A DNA stretch of 48,316 nt from Clostridiales bacterium DTU089. Lineage in GTDB: Bacteria > Bacillota > Clostridia > Oscillospirales > Acutalibacteraceae. The position numbers were made by a program, and so were the translations under genes. The stretch lies in assembly GCA_001513045.1 (NCBI GenBank), contig LFSB01000028.1, positions 1-48,316 on the forward strand, in the 5' to 3' direction. Positions 25,791 through 35,005 of the stretch are shown in pieces. Numbering within the stretch: the stretch's first letter is position 1; the number at the start of each line of letters is the position of its first letter. The notes under the pieces are model-generated. The model made no database searches and was not told where the DNA came from. It was given only the letters and a program-made list of their open reading frames with translations.

Positions 25791-26426
25791 ATGAATATGA
25801 CCGATAAGCAACGCGCCGATGCTGCTGTTGCGGCGCTGAAAAAAGAATATCCTCTCGCGGAATGCGCACTCAAAGAGACAAATCCGTTTGAGCTTCTTGT
25901 TGCGGTGCGTCTCTCCGCACAGTGCACCGACGCGCGGGTGAACCTTGTAACCCCGGCGCTCTTTGAAAAATACAGAACCCTCGATGATTACATAAACGCT
26001 GACATAAATGATATAGAAAACATTATACATTCCTGCGGCTTCTTCCACACCAAGGCAAAGGACATTATAGGAATGGCAAAGGGTGTGCGTGATTATTTCG
26101 GGGGAACCGTACCCGACACAATAGAGCAGCTTGTAACTCTGCCGGGAGTCGGAAGAAAAACGGCAAATTTAATTGTCGGCGACATCTACGGAAAGCCCGC
26201 GATAGTTACCGACACGCATCTCATACGCATAACGAATCTTCTCGGGCTCGTTCAAACCAAGGACCCGTATAAGGTTGAATTACGGCTGCGAGAGCTTATT
26301 GAGCCGGAGGAGGGCAACGACTTTTGTCACCGCGCGGTGCTTCACGGACGCGCCGTATGTGTGGCGAGAAGACCCGCCTGCAGCAGGTGCTGCATGAAAG
26401 ATTTCTGCCTAAGCGCACAAAAATAA
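25791..26426 (+). CDS. nth: Endonuclease III (DNA glycosylase/AP lyase)
   Basis: This 211-residue base-excision repair enzyme for oxidised pyrimidines has the helix-hairpin-helix LPGVGRKTANLIVGD with catalytic K123, and catalytic D141 in IVTDTHL. Its C-terminal 4Fe-4S loop has the exact C-x6-C-x2-C-x5-C spacing (HGRAVCVARRPACSRCCMKDFC). The ATG of MNMTDK is chosen; AAAGGA is 12 bases away. The gene follows the protease within 60 bases and is probably read from the same transcript. Confidence 0.96.
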   Translation: MNMTDKQRADAAVAALKKEYPLAECALKETNPFELLVAVRLSAQCTDARVNLVTPALFEKYRTLDDYINADINDIENIIHSCGFFHTKAKDIIGMAKGVRDYFGGTVPDTIEQLVTLPGVGRKTANLIVGDIYGKPAIVTDTHLIRITNLLGLVQTKDPYKVELRLRELIEPEEGNDFCHRAVLHGRAVCVARRPACSRCCMKDFCLSAQK

Positions 26427-26436
26427 CAAAAATTTC

Positions 26437-26465
26437 TTGTATTCTTCAAAGCAATAGTTTATACT
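26437..26465 (+). promoter_or_regulatory. Sigma-A promoter of the membrane protein gene at 26502
   Basis: TTGTAT, 17 bases, TATACT (26460-26465), 36 bases before the start codon. Confidence 0.65.
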
Positions 26466-26501
26466 ATAAAAATAGTAGTTTAAATTTAAGGAGTTGACAC
26501 G

Positions 26502-28286
26502 ATGGATCCTATCAAGGTTGATTTTACAGGCAAAGGCAAGTCAAAAGAGCTGCTTATCCCTCCGGAGAGAGCCGGACTTAAAATCGTTATCAACATTGTG
26601 ATAACGGTAATTGTTGCGATAGTTGCATACTATATGCTTCTGCCGGCAATGAATCCGAGAGCGCTCGAGTTTTATTATTACTTCGGAATAATTCTCGCGG
26701 CGTATGTGGTAAGCGCGTTCATCACCTCAAAGGCGTTTGCCAAGCCCGAATACATGCCCTATGTCAAAAAGCAGGCGACGGTTCCGATTATAATCGCACT
26801 TGCGCTTGCCGTTCTGCTCGGTGTAGGATATCTGACCTCCTGCGTGGTGTTCAGAGCCAAGGCCTTCAGCCGTATAATTTCCGAGCAGCCCATCGCTTCA
26901 ACAAACTTTGACGAGCTTGACCTTATTGATTCGCTTGATGATTTCAGCAAGGTTCCGCTCATAGACAAAACCGTTGCGGAGGCACTTGCCGACAAAACCC
27001 TCGGCGACCTTTTCTCCTCCACGGCAGATACGGAAAACCTTGTTTCGCAGTTTGTTGTTGATGACCTGCATTCCTCGCAGATAAACTACAAAACCGCGCC
27101 CACAAGAGTATTCCCTCTCAAGTACGGTGATTTCTTCAAGTGGTTCAAGAACCGCGCGGACGGTCTTCCGGGATATATAACGGTTGATATGTATACTCAG
27201 GAAGCAAACATGGTGAGAAAAGAAGGCTCGGCAGTGAAATATTCTCCCGCCGAGTACTTTAACCGCAAGCTCATCCGTCATCTTCGCTTTGCATATCCGA
27301 CAACCATGTTCGGTACAACCTCGTTTGAAATCAACGAGGAAGGCCAGCCCTACTGGATTTGCGAGGTAATCGACAAGACCGTCGGACTTATCGGCGGTGA
27401 CGATGTTGTCGGTGTTGTGCTCGTAAACGCTTATGACGGAACCTGCACCAAGTATTCTCTTGAGGATATCAAGAAGGATGCCTCCCTCAAATGGGTGGAC
27501 CAGGTGTTTGACGCGGCGCTGCTTAACACGCAGTACAACTACTACGGAAAGTATGCCAACGGCTTTATCAACTCCATCATAGGTCAGGAAAACGTTAAAA
27601 TCACAACCACAGGCAGCAATTTCCTCGCAATTAACGATGACGTATATATGTACACCGGCGTCACCTCAATATCCAACGACCAGTCGATAATCGGCTTCAT
27701 CCTTATAAACCAGCGCACGAAGGACGCCAAGTTCTACCCCGTCAGCGGTGCTACCGAGGAGGCCGCTCAGACCTCCGCAAAGGGCAGCGTTCAGGACATG
27801 GGCTGGGATGCAACCTTCCCGCTGCTTCTCAACGTGGGCGGAGAGCCGACCTACTTTATGGCGTACACCTCAGGCGGAGTCGTCAAGGGCTATTCGATGG
27901 TCAATGTCAGCCAGTACGCAATCGTTGCGAAGAGCAACAACTCCCCGAACCTTGTCGAGTGCCTGCAGTCGTATGAAAATCTCCTCGGCAAGAGTCTGAA
28001 CATCAACTATTCAGTCAATGTTGACATTCCCAATGCTCAAACCCCTGAAACCCCCGCAATTCAGACTGCAAGCGTAACCGGAATAATCGCAGATATACGC
28101 ACCGCAGTAATCGGCGGCAACTCAATGTACTATATCAAAATTGATAACAAGTACTATTCAATATCCGCCTCCGCCGCACAGAATGTTGTAATTTTCAATG
28201 TCGGCGACACCGTAAAGGTAACCTTTGCCGAATCGTCAGCGAGCATCATCCCCGCTGTAAACATTGAACTTTCGGCGGCACAGTAA
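26502..28286 (+). CDS. Conserved-looking membrane protein with large extracytoplasmic domain, function unknown
   Basis: I cannot name this 594-residue protein. Three hydrophobic segments lie at about 26-48, 56-78 and 96-118. The remaining ~470 residues are hydrophilic and probably outside the membrane. They hold Tyr- and Gly-rich strand patterns (YPTTMFGTTSFEINEEGQPYW, QYNYYGKYANGFIN, FYPVSGATEEAAQ), and the last 90 residues (GIIADIRTAVIGGNSMYYIKIDNKYYSI) look like a small beta barrel. The ATG follows AAGGAG. It is a single-gene unit with its own promoter and strong terminator. No catalytic motif is visible, so a structural or envelope role is only a guess. Confidence 0.8.
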   Translation: MDPIKVDFTGKGKSKELLIPPERAGLKIVINIVITVIVAIVAYYMLLPAMNPRALEFYYYFGIILAAYVVSAFITSKAFAKPEYMPYVKKQATVPIIIALALAVLLGVGYLTSCVVFRAKAFSRIISEQPIASTNFDELDLIDSLDDFSKVPLIDKTVAEALADKTLGDLFSSTADTENLVSQFVVDDLHSSQINYKTAPTRVFPLKYGDFFKWFKNRADGLPGYITVDMYTQEANMVRKEGSAVKYSPAEYFNRKLIRHLRFAYPTTMFGTTSFEINEEGQPYWICEVIDKTVGLIGGDDVVGVVLVNAYDGTCTKYSLEDIKKDASLKWVDQVFDAALLNTQYNYYGKYANGFINSIIGQENVKITTTGSNFLAINDDVYMYTGVTSISNDQSIIGFILINQRTKDAKFYPVSGATEEAAQTSAKGSVQDMGWDATFPLLLNVGGEPTYFMAYTSGGVVKGYSMVNVSQYAIVAKSNNSPNLVECLQSYENLLGKSLNINYSVNVDIPNAQTPETPAIQTASVTGIIADIRTAVIGGNSMYYIKIDNKYYSISASAAQNVVIFNVGDTVKVTFAESSASIIPAVNIELSAAQ

Positions 28287-28296
28287 ATATAATTTC

Positions 28297-28340
28297 AACA
28301 GGCTTCGGCATTCGGATAAATGCTGAAGCCTGTTTTTTTT
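28297..28340 (+). terminator. Terminator after the membrane protein gene
   Basis: AACAGGCTTC-GCATT pairs with AATGC-GAAGCCTGTT and is followed by eight T. The hairpin is 11 bases past the stop. Confidence 0.9.
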
Positions 28341-28435
28341 ACTGTCGTTTCGGGCATTTAAGTTCCCGAACATGTTCACCCCGACAAGCATATAATGAAG
28401 CGAATGCCGACAAGCGGCACCGTGAAACGGGTGAT
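28341..28435. other. Short spacer with two small hairpins
   Basis: Between two terminators lie TTCGGG...CCCGAA and TGCCG-ACAAG-CGGCA hairpins. No promoter or convincing gene is seen. It lies between convergent transcription units. Confidence 0.4.
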
Positions 28436-28470
28436 AAAAAGGACGGAAACCGAAAGGTTCCGTCCTTTTT
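28436..28470 (-). terminator. Terminator at the end of the nucleosidase operon (bidirectional)
   Basis: AAAAAGGACGGAA pairs with TTCCGTCCTTTTT around a short loop. T-runs are present on both strands; on the minus strand it ends the unit that finishes with the nucleosidase. Confidence 0.8.
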
Positions 28471-28507
28471 ATCTTTAAAACAGCCTGTTCAATTATGCCT
28501 TGCCGCA

Positions 28508-29200
28508 TCACATATTTTCGGCGGCGTTGCGCAATATCTGTTGTGCGATGTCGCCGAGCTGTTGCTGCCTTGCGGTATTCATTTCGCGGTATTCCGAAAT
28601 TGCCGCATCATCGGCATTGTCGGATATTTTTTTAAATGAGAGGAAAGGCACGGAAAGCTCAAAGCATACCGATGCCGCCGCCGCGGATTCCATATCAAAC
28701 GCACATATGCCGAATTCACGCTTATACTGTGCGCATTTTTTGGAATCGGTCAGGAACATATCCCCCGTACCGAATGCTCCCGTTTTAACGCCCTCAATTT
28801 TTTTTGCCGCCTCAAGCAGCGCAGCATCCGGGGTGTATGTACTCTGCTCCTGCTGCGGCTTTTTCCCGAGAGGAAGTCCCGCCGCTCTCAGGTCAAAATC
28901 GCATTCGCAAAAGCTTGTTCCTGCTACAATATCGCCTCTGAGCACCTTGCTTACCGCCCCTGCGAGCCCGAAATTAAGCACTGCGTCAGGCTTTTCAAGA
29001 GCAATAAAATATGCTGCCGCCGTGGCGGTGTTAACCTTGCCTATACGGCTGTGTACGGCTGTAACTGCCCAGCCCGAAAGCTCACCTGAAACCGTTTTAT
29101 ATTTGCCGCAGAGTGAGGATACTCCCCCTTTTCCGAGCATAAACTCCTCAAAGGGAATAAACTCATCAATATCCGCAATTAAAAGCAACGCCTTATTCAT
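28508..29200 (-). CDS. Phosphorylase-superfamily nucleosidase (MTA/SAH nucleosidase-like)
   Basis: This 230-residue protein has the nucleoside phosphorylase-superfamily fold: NFGLAGAVSKVLRGDIV in the first half, GAFGTGDMFLTDS, and FDMESAAAASVCFELSVPFLSFKKISDNAD, where the ME pair and the aspartate of SDNAD match the ribose- and base-binding residues of MTA/SAH nucleosidases. It probably hydrolyses a nucleoside by-product of SAM metabolism, though futalosine-type substrates are possible. GGAGG is nine bases before the ATG. Its first eight bases overlap the TSCPD gene, so the two are translationally coupled. Confidence 0.85.
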   Translation of the reverse strand: MNKALLLIADIDEFIPFEEFMLGKGGVSSLCGKYKTVSGELSGWAVTAVHSRIGKVNTATAAAYFIALEKPDAVLNFGLAGAVSKVLRGDIVAGTSFCECDFDLRAAGLPLGKKPQQEQSTYTPDAALLEAAKKIEGVKTGAFGTGDMFLTDSKKCAQYKREFGICAFDMESAAAASVCFELSVPFLSFKKISDNADDAAISEYREMNTARQQQLGDIAQQILRNAAENM

Positions 29201-29459
29201 CACCGTCGTCCTCCTTTTCAAGAGCATCGGACAGCACCTGTGCAAGCTTATCCGGGCAAGAGGTGCTTCTCATGCCGCAGCGTATTCCGCTCAGACGTTT
29301 GATGACCTCCGACGCATCCGCACCCTCGACAAGGCTTGCTATGCCCTGATGATTTCCGTGGCAGCCGCCGTGGAACATCACCCCGGACACCTTTCCGCTT
29401 TCGAGTTCAAATTCAATCAGGTCGGCGCAGACTCCGCTAATTCTGTATTGATATTTCAT
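29193..29459 (-). CDS. TSCPD-domain protein (TIGR03905-like)
   Basis: This 88-residue protein shows YRISGVCADLIEFELESGKVSGVMFHGGCHGNHQGI followed by IRCGMRSTSCPDKLAQ, which carries the SCPD signature of the TSCPD domain. The same domain ends some class II ribonucleotide reductases, while short stand-alone versions are of unknown function. The cysteines suggest metal binding. The start MKYQYRI overlaps the mfd end by 23 bases and the nucleosidase overlaps its own end, so the three are tightly coupled. Confidence 0.85.
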   Translation of the reverse strand: MKYQYRISGVCADLIEFELESGKVSGVMFHGGCHGNHQGIASLVEGADASEVIKRLSGIRCGMRSTSCPDKLAQVLSDALEKEDDGDE

Positions 29460-32400
29460 TTTCCTGCTCCCTTCGCTCCTGCTGCTCCTTATCAAGCACT
29501 ATCTTCACCTTTTTCATAACCTCAAGCGCATCGTTTATTGCATCGAGAGGCGATTGACGAACAAGCTTTTTTACCGCGATATACGGCTTGTTGCCCGCCG
29601 ACACCATTATCCTGCCGCGCATCTCCTTTGCAAGCAGCGACACATAGCGCATATCAATATTCTGAGAATACAGCAGCAGGCTGTCGCTTCGCTGCCCTAT
29701 TTCATATATTCCGAGAGATGATGCCGTGTTGCGCAGCAGTGACACCATGATAAGCCCCTGCACACACTCCGGCGGCTCCCCGTAGCGGTCGATGAGCTCG
29801 TCGATAACATCGGAAACATCTTCATCGTTGCGTATATCTGCAATACGTCTGTAAACAGCCAGACGCTGCGGTACGCTTTCGATATATTTTTCCGGAATGT
29901 ACGCATCCACCTGAACATCTATAAGGCATTCCTTCTGCGTAACAGCCGGTTTTTCTCCCTTTTCCTCGCTTACCGCCTCCGTAAGCAGACGCAGATACAT
30001 ATCATAGCCCACAGCCTCCATGTGGCCGTGCTGCTGCGAGCCGAGCAGATTGCCGGCACCTCTTATCTCAAGGTCACGCATTGCAATCTTAAATCCGGAG
30101 CCGAACTCCGTATACTCCCTTATGGCGCTGAGTCTCCGGTTTGCTATTTCGGAAAGCTCCCTGCCCTTGTTGAAGGTCAGGTATGCCGAGGCGCGGCGCG
30201 CCGAACGGCCGACACGCCCTCTTATCTGGTGGAGCTGTGCAAGCCCGAGGTTCTGCGCATCCTCAATTATCAGGGTGTTTACATTGGGAACATCAACACC
30301 CGTTTCGATTATAGTCGTACACACGAGCACATCGGTTTCGCCTTCCAGGAGCTGCTGCCATATTTTACTCAGCTCCTCCTCGCTCATTTTGCCGTGAGCC
30401 ACGCTTATGCGCGCCTCCGGAATAAAGTCGCGAATGCGTTCAGCCGCCTTTTCTATGCTCTCGACGCGATTGTGGAGATAATACACCTGACCGCCGCGGC
30501 GAAGCTCTTTTTTTATTGCCTCGGCAAGTATGCCCATATCGTGCTCAAGCACATAGGTCTGTACCGGATACCGGTCATTGGGGGCTTCCTCAATTATTGA
30601 CATATCGCGTATTCCGGTCATAGCCATATTCATCGTGCGGGGTATGGGCGTTGCCGACAGCGTAAGGGCATCGACGTTCGGGAAAAGCTCCTTGAGCTTC
30701 TCCTTCTGGGCAACGCCGAAGCGCTGCTCCTCGTCAACAATTATAAGACCTAAATCCTTAAATTCCACGTCCTTGGATATTATACGGTGCGTACCGACTA
30801 TTAAATCAACCGCTCCGCTTCTGACATCCTTGAGTATCTTTTTCTGTTCCTTGGGGCTGCGGAAGCGCGAGAGCATCTGAACGGATATGGGGAAGCCGTC
30901 AAAGCGCTTGAGTATCGTCTGATAGTGCTGCAGCGCGAGTATTGTCGTGGGAACAAGTATTGCACATTGCTTTCCGTCCGCGATACACTTAAACGCGGCG
31001 CGCAGCGCAACCTCGGTTTTGCCGAAGCCGACATCTCCGCACAGCAGCCTGTCCATCGGGAAGGGCTGCTCCATATCGTGCTTGATTTCATCGACACAGC
31101 GAAGCTGGTCATCAGTTTCGTCAAATTCAAAGCGCCGTTCAAAATCGCTCTGCATGTCTATGTCCGGAGAAAAGCTGAAACCCGGCGTCTGCATACGCTT
31201 GGAATAAAGAGCAATCAGCTCCTTTGCCATATCCTTCACCGAGGAGCGTACTCTCGCGCGCGTCTTTTCCCATTCCTTGCCGCCGAGACGGTTCAGCTTT
31301 ACCCTCGCATCCTCGTCATGCGGTCCTATGTACTTTGAAACAAGGTCGAGCTGTGTAACCGGAACATACAGCACGTCACCCTTGTCATATTTGATTTTTA
31401 TAAAATCCTTTGTAAGTCCGCCGACCTCTATCTTGTTTATTCCCTCAAATACACCGATTCCGTGTACGGCGTGAACCACGTAATCCCCTTTGTTAAGCTC
31501 CTCAAGACTCGATACCGCGTCCGCCGCCTTGAAAGCCTTGCGGCGCGTTTTAGTTCCTCTTGATGAACCTGAGCCGAAGGAGACAAGCATAAACTTCTCC
31601 ATGGGGTAATAAACTCCGGCTGAAAACGTACCTGCGAGAACATTCACGCGACCCTTTACAAATTCCGCGGGAGGCAGTGAAAAATACACAGCGGGTATGC
31701 CCTCATCCTCAAGAGTTATTGCAAGATTTTTCGCCGCTTTTTCGCTGCCCGCGGCAACGGCGCATACACAGTCCCGTGCAAGAACCGGACGTATATCATC
31801 TATGAGCACGGAAAGTGTGCCGTCCCACGGGGTAAGCTGATTAGCATTTATCGTTATAAGGTCCTTAACCGGGGTATCAAAGCTGCCGCGCGCGAAATTA
31901 TCGAGATATACCGCACCGGATTTTTCATATATTTCCGTCATTTCCGAAAATGACAGCGTATATTTATCCAGCCCTTTTGTAAGAACACCGTCCTCGAAAA
32001 GATACTTTATTTCCTCATTGAGCAAGGATTGCGCAGCGTTTATTCTCTCTTTTACCGCCGAGCTTTCACATACGAAAAGCATTTCGCCCTTAAAATAATC
32101 GAATATTGTAGAGGAGCTGTTATAAGCGACAGGCAAATATCTGTCCGTACATGCCACTCTGAGCCCGTCCTCAAGTCTGCGTAAATCGGATTGAAGGCTC
32201 TCCTTTGCATTTGTCGAGTTTTTCCCCTTGAGAGAGGATATAAGTGTGCGTATCTTCTCTGCAAGAGCGTCATCCGAATCGAAAAGTATTTCGGTAGCAG
32301 GTGTTATACGCACCTTTTTCAGCTGCTTTACACGTCGCTGCGTATCAACCTCAAACATGCCCATTGTGTCAACCGTGTCGCCCCAAAGCTCTACGCGCAC

Positions 32401-32976
32401 GGGCTGCTCGCTCTCCGGCGGGAAGAAGTCAAGTATACCGCCGCGTCTGGCAAACTGCCCCTCACCCTCCACAATATCCGCCCGCACATAGCCGGCGGCA
32501 AGCAGACGCGAAACTATCGTTTCGGGCGAAAGCTCATCGCCCTCTTTTATTGTAAACGTACGGTTCTTCAGCTCGTCCGGAGGCAAAGTCATCTGCGAGG
32601 CGGCCTCTGCCGAGCATGCTATAACACTGAATTCCCCGCTGAGCGCTCTGCTTAATGCGCGCAGACGTACATGCTCAAATTCCCTTGACTGACCCTCCGC
32701 CGGCCTGAAGGCAAAATCCCGTGCAGGGTACAGATATGCTCCGCCGCGCGTTCCGTTAAAGGCGTTGAAATCCTCACAAAAGCGGGTTGCCTGAGCCTCG
32801 TCGGGCAAAATCACAAGAGCCTTGCGGACGCAAAGTCCGCAAAGCGTATTTACAAGATGCACCTTAGAGAGAGGCGAAAGCCCCAGTATCCCTATGGGCA
32901 ACGCACCGCGTTGAATATCGCTCGCCGCCGAGCGAACACCGGCGCTTGTTGATAAAATTTCAGAAAAGCAGGACAT
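29437..32976 (-). CDS. mfd: Transcription-repair coupling factor
   Basis: This 1179-residue protein removes RNA polymerase stalled at DNA damage and recruits UvrA. The order is complete: UvrB-like N-terminal domains (residues about 1-340), the CarD-like RNA polymerase interaction domain (GDYVVHAVHGIGVFEGI, near 490), RecG-type helicase with LLCGDVGFGKTEVALRAAF, LIIVDEEQRFG and IHQIRGRVGRS, and the C-terminal autoinhibitory domain. GGAGGG precedes the ATG at short distance. It lies 21 bases after the oligoendopeptidase gene in the same unit. Confidence 0.98.
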   Translation of the reverse strand: MSCFSEILSTSAGVRSAASDIQRGALPIGILGLSPLSKVHLVNTLCGLCVRKALVILPDEAQATRFCEDFNAFNGTRGGAYLYPARDFAFRPAEGQSREFEHVRLRALSRALSGEFSVIACSAEAASQMTLPPDELKNRTFTIKEGDELSPETIVSRLLAAGYVRADIVEGEGQFARRGGILDFFPPESEQPVRVELWGDTVDTMGMFEVDTQRRVKQLKKVRITPATEILFDSDDALAEKIRTLISSLKGKNSTNAKESLQSDLRRLEDGLRVACTDRYLPVAYNSSSTIFDYFKGEMLFVCESSAVKERINAAQSLLNEEIKYLFEDGVLTKGLDKYTLSFSEMTEIYEKSGAVYLDNFARGSFDTPVKDLITINANQLTPWDGTLSVLIDDIRPVLARDCVCAVAAGSEKAAKNLAITLEDEGIPAVYFSLPPAEFVKGRVNVLAGTFSAGVYYPMEKFMLVSFGSGSSRGTKTRRKAFKAADAVSSLEELNKGDYVVHAVHGIGVFEGINKIEVGGLTKDFIKIKYDKGDVLYVPVTQLDLVSKYIGPHDEDARVKLNRLGGKEWEKTRARVRSSVKDMAKELIALYSKRMQTPGFSFSPDIDMQSDFERRFEFDETDDQLRCVDEIKHDMEQPFPMDRLLCGDVGFGKTEVALRAAFKCIADGKQCAILVPTTILALQHYQTILKRFDGFPISVQMLSRFRSPKEQKKILKDVRSGAVDLIVGTHRIISKDVEFKDLGLIIVDEEQRFGVAQKEKLKELFPNVDALTLSATPIPRTMNMAMTGIRDMSIIEEAPNDRYPVQTYVLEHDMGILAEAIKKELRRGGQVYYLHNRVESIEKAAERIRDFIPEARISVAHGKMSEEELSKIWQQLLEGETDVLVCTTIIETGVDVPNVNTLIIEDAQNLGLAQLHQIRGRVGRSARRASAYLTFNKGRELSEIANRRLSAIREYTEFGSGFKIAMRDLEIRGAGNLLGSQQHGHMEAVGYDMYLRLLTEAVSEEKGEKPAVTQKECLIDVQVDAYIPEKYIESVPQRLAVYRRIADIRNDEDVSDVIDELIDRYGEPPECVQGLIMVSLLRNTASSLGIYEIGQRSDSLLLYSQNIDMRYVSLLAKEMRGRIMVSAGNKPYIAVKKLVRQSPLDAINDALEVMKKVKIVLDKEQQERREQENEISIQN

Positions 32977-32997
32977 ATTCCCTCCGTTGTCCGTATT

Positions 32998-34671
32998 TTA
33001 ACCGAGAAACTCCCCGGCAGCCTCCGCCGCCTGTACCAGACTGCCCGGAGCAAACGGGTCTTTTATTCCTGCCGTCTCGCAAAGCCCGGTAAAGGTTTTT
33101 TTGCCTCCCTCGCGCACAAACGCCATGTATCTGCGCCAGGCATCGGCATAATCCTTTTGTGAGAGCGCCCAGAATTTAAGCGCCACAGTCTGCGCAAGGC
33201 AGTAATCTATATAGTAAAACGGATACTCATAAATATGAATCTGACGCTGCCAGCCCCTGCCCTCACCGTAGAACGGAAGACCGTCAAAATCCACATGCGG
33301 ACGGTAAATCTTCTCGAGCTGCGCCCACCTCTCATTGCGCTGCGCCGGAGTGAGCTCCGGCTCATCATATACTATATGCTGAAAATGGTCAACCATTGAG
33401 CCGTAAGGTATAAAAGTGACGCAATCGGCAAGATGCGCAAGCTGTGCGCGGCGGTAATCCTCCCCGTAAAACAGCTTCAGCCACTTCCACGCAAAAAACT
33501 CCATTGACATTGAATGGCATTCGCACGATTCCATGGTGGGATTCATCTGCTCTATAAGCTCAAAATCCTTTGCCGTATATGCGGCGAACGCATGACCCGC
33601 CTCATGGGTAAGCACATCGACGTCGCCGGACGTGCCGTTGAAGTTTGAAAATATGAACGGAGCCTTGTACTTCATAAGCGTGGTGCAATAGCCTCCCACG
33701 GCTTTTCCCTTTTTTGCAACAACATCCAGAAGCTCGTTGCTGTACATGAAATCTATAAATTCGGCTGTCTGCGGAGACATCTCCTCATACATGCGCCTGC
33801 CGGCGGCAAGTATATCCTCAGGTGTGCCCTGAGGCTTGGGATTGCCCTCCTTAAAGCGAAAAACATCATCGTAAAAATACAGCCTGTCAACGCCTATTCT
33901 CTCACGCTGACGCTCCTTGAGCACGGAAACCGTCGGAACAATATCTTTCACCACCATCTCACGGAAATTTCTTACCATTTCCGCGTTGTAGCAGTTGCGT
34001 GTACGCCGGTAATATGCCAGCTGTGTAAACGAATCGAAGCCGAGCTTTTTTGCAATAAGGGTTCTGCACTTTACAAGCTCGTCGAATATTCTGTCAAGCT
34101 CTCCGGCATGGGCAATATAAAAGCCGCCCTCCGCCTCGTACGCCGCCTTGCGTACACCTCTGTCCGGGTCCTGTTTATATTTCCCAAGCTCGGAAATGTT
34201 GAGCGTTTCGCCGCGGAAGGGAATCTGCGCGGAGGCTACCAGCTTCTGATACTCCGTAACAAGCGCGTTTTCGCGCTGCAAATCTCCGATAACCGCCGGA
34301 GAAAAGGTTTTGAGCATCATCTCCATGTTTACGAACAAAAGCTCGCCGTATTTTTCTTTCAGCTCTCCGACAAAATCGCACTGATACAGTGCAAGCATGA
34401 ATTCCTGAAGCTTTTCCTCAAACACCGGCTCATTCTCATCGTAGAAGGCTTTTTCCGCTTCGTAAAATTTGTCGGCAGTATCTATTGATGCGCGTATCTC
34501 GGCAAGGGTCATCATTGTCTCCGCCTCACTGAGCAGCTGCTCATGCTCCGCTATTGCCGAAAGCACATCTTCAAGACATTCGGCGTCCGAAACCTTATCC
34601 GTTATTCTCTCATATTCAGAAAGCACACGGGTGATATCAAGTCGGGTATACTCCATTTCGGAAAATTTCAT
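32998..34671 (-). CDS. M3-family oligoendopeptidase (PepF-like)
   Basis: This 557-residue cytoplasmic zinc metallopeptidase probably cuts peptides of about 6 to 20 residues. The zinc motif HEAGH lies in VDVLTHEAGHAFAAY, and the third ligand is the first E of MESCECHSMSMEFF. The length matches M3 family proteins of this type. The start MKFSEMEYTRL is preferred over upstream in-frame ATGs because the family begins here and GGG lies 12 bases before it. It is the first gene of the mfd unit. Confidence 0.93.
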   Translation of the reverse strand: MKFSEMEYTRLDITRVLSEYERITDKVSDAECLEDVLSAIAEHEQLLSEAETMMTLAEIRASIDTADKFYEAEKAFYDENEPVFEEKLQEFMLALYQCDFVGELKEKYGELLFVNMEMMLKTFSPAVIGDLQRENALVTEYQKLVASAQIPFRGETLNISELGKYKQDPDRGVRKAAYEAEGGFYIAHAGELDRIFDELVKCRTLIAKKLGFDSFTQLAYYRRTRNCYNAEMVRNFREMVVKDIVPTVSVLKERQRERIGVDRLYFYDDVFRFKEGNPKPQGTPEDILAAGRRMYEEMSPQTAEFIDFMYSNELLDVVAKKGKAVGGYCTTLMKYKAPFIFSNFNGTSGDVDVLTHEAGHAFAAYTAKDFELIEQMNPTMESCECHSMSMEFFAWKWLKLFYGEDYRRAQLAHLADCVTFIPYGSMVDHFQHIVYDEPELTPAQRNERWAQLEKIYRPHVDFDGLPFYGEGRGWQRQIHIYEYPFYYIDYCLAQTVALKFWALSQKDYADAWRRYMAFVREGGKKTFTGLCETAGIKDPFAPGSLVQAAEAAGEFLG

Positions 34672-34724
34672 GTTTATATCGCACCCTTTCTTCCGAGACT
34701 CAGGTCTAAAATACAACGTATTAT

Positions 34725-34752
34725 ATTTTACCATAATATAAAGAAAAGTAAA
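34725..34752 (-). promoter_or_regulatory. Sigma-A promoter of the oligoendopeptidase-mfd unit
   Basis: Minus-strand TTTACT (34747-34752), 16 bases, TAAAAT (34725-34730). Confidence 0.55.
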
Positions 34753-34920
34753 CAAAAAATTGTCGAACTTTCCGCACTGCAGACAAAATTTATTTGATAA
34801 AAATTACAGAGCATTTTTAATTATTTCTGTTTTATCTTTTCATCCAAGCTTGAAACAGGGAATGTTGCACAAAAACCGCCCGTTTCAATTGTGCACTATG
34901 CACGAAAATAAAACAAAACG

Positions 34921-34960
34921 GTAACAAAAGGGTTACATTTTGTAATAAATGTGTTACAAT
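34921..34960 (+). promoter_or_regulatory. Promoter of the hydrolase-flavodoxin pair with repeated GTAAC/GTTAC half-sites
   Basis: TTACAT (34933-34938), 16 bases, TACAAT (34955-34960). Around it are three phased inverted half-sites: GTAAC, GTTAC, and TGTAA...TTACA. The second overlaps the -35 box and the last overlaps the -10 box, as an operator would. The regulator is unknown. The remaining spacer between the divergent genes (34756-34920) is AT-rich and shows nothing else. Confidence 0.5.
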
Positions 34961-35005
34961 ATGAACCATAGTTTATCAGACTTCGATTTTATTGGAGGCA
35001 TTCTT

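Noticed and set aside
28500-29519. A 339-codon plus-strand open frame opposite the nucleosidase and TSCPD genes
   Set aside because: The minus-strand genes have family motifs and ribosome sites; the plus-strand frame is Ser/Ala-rich with no motif.
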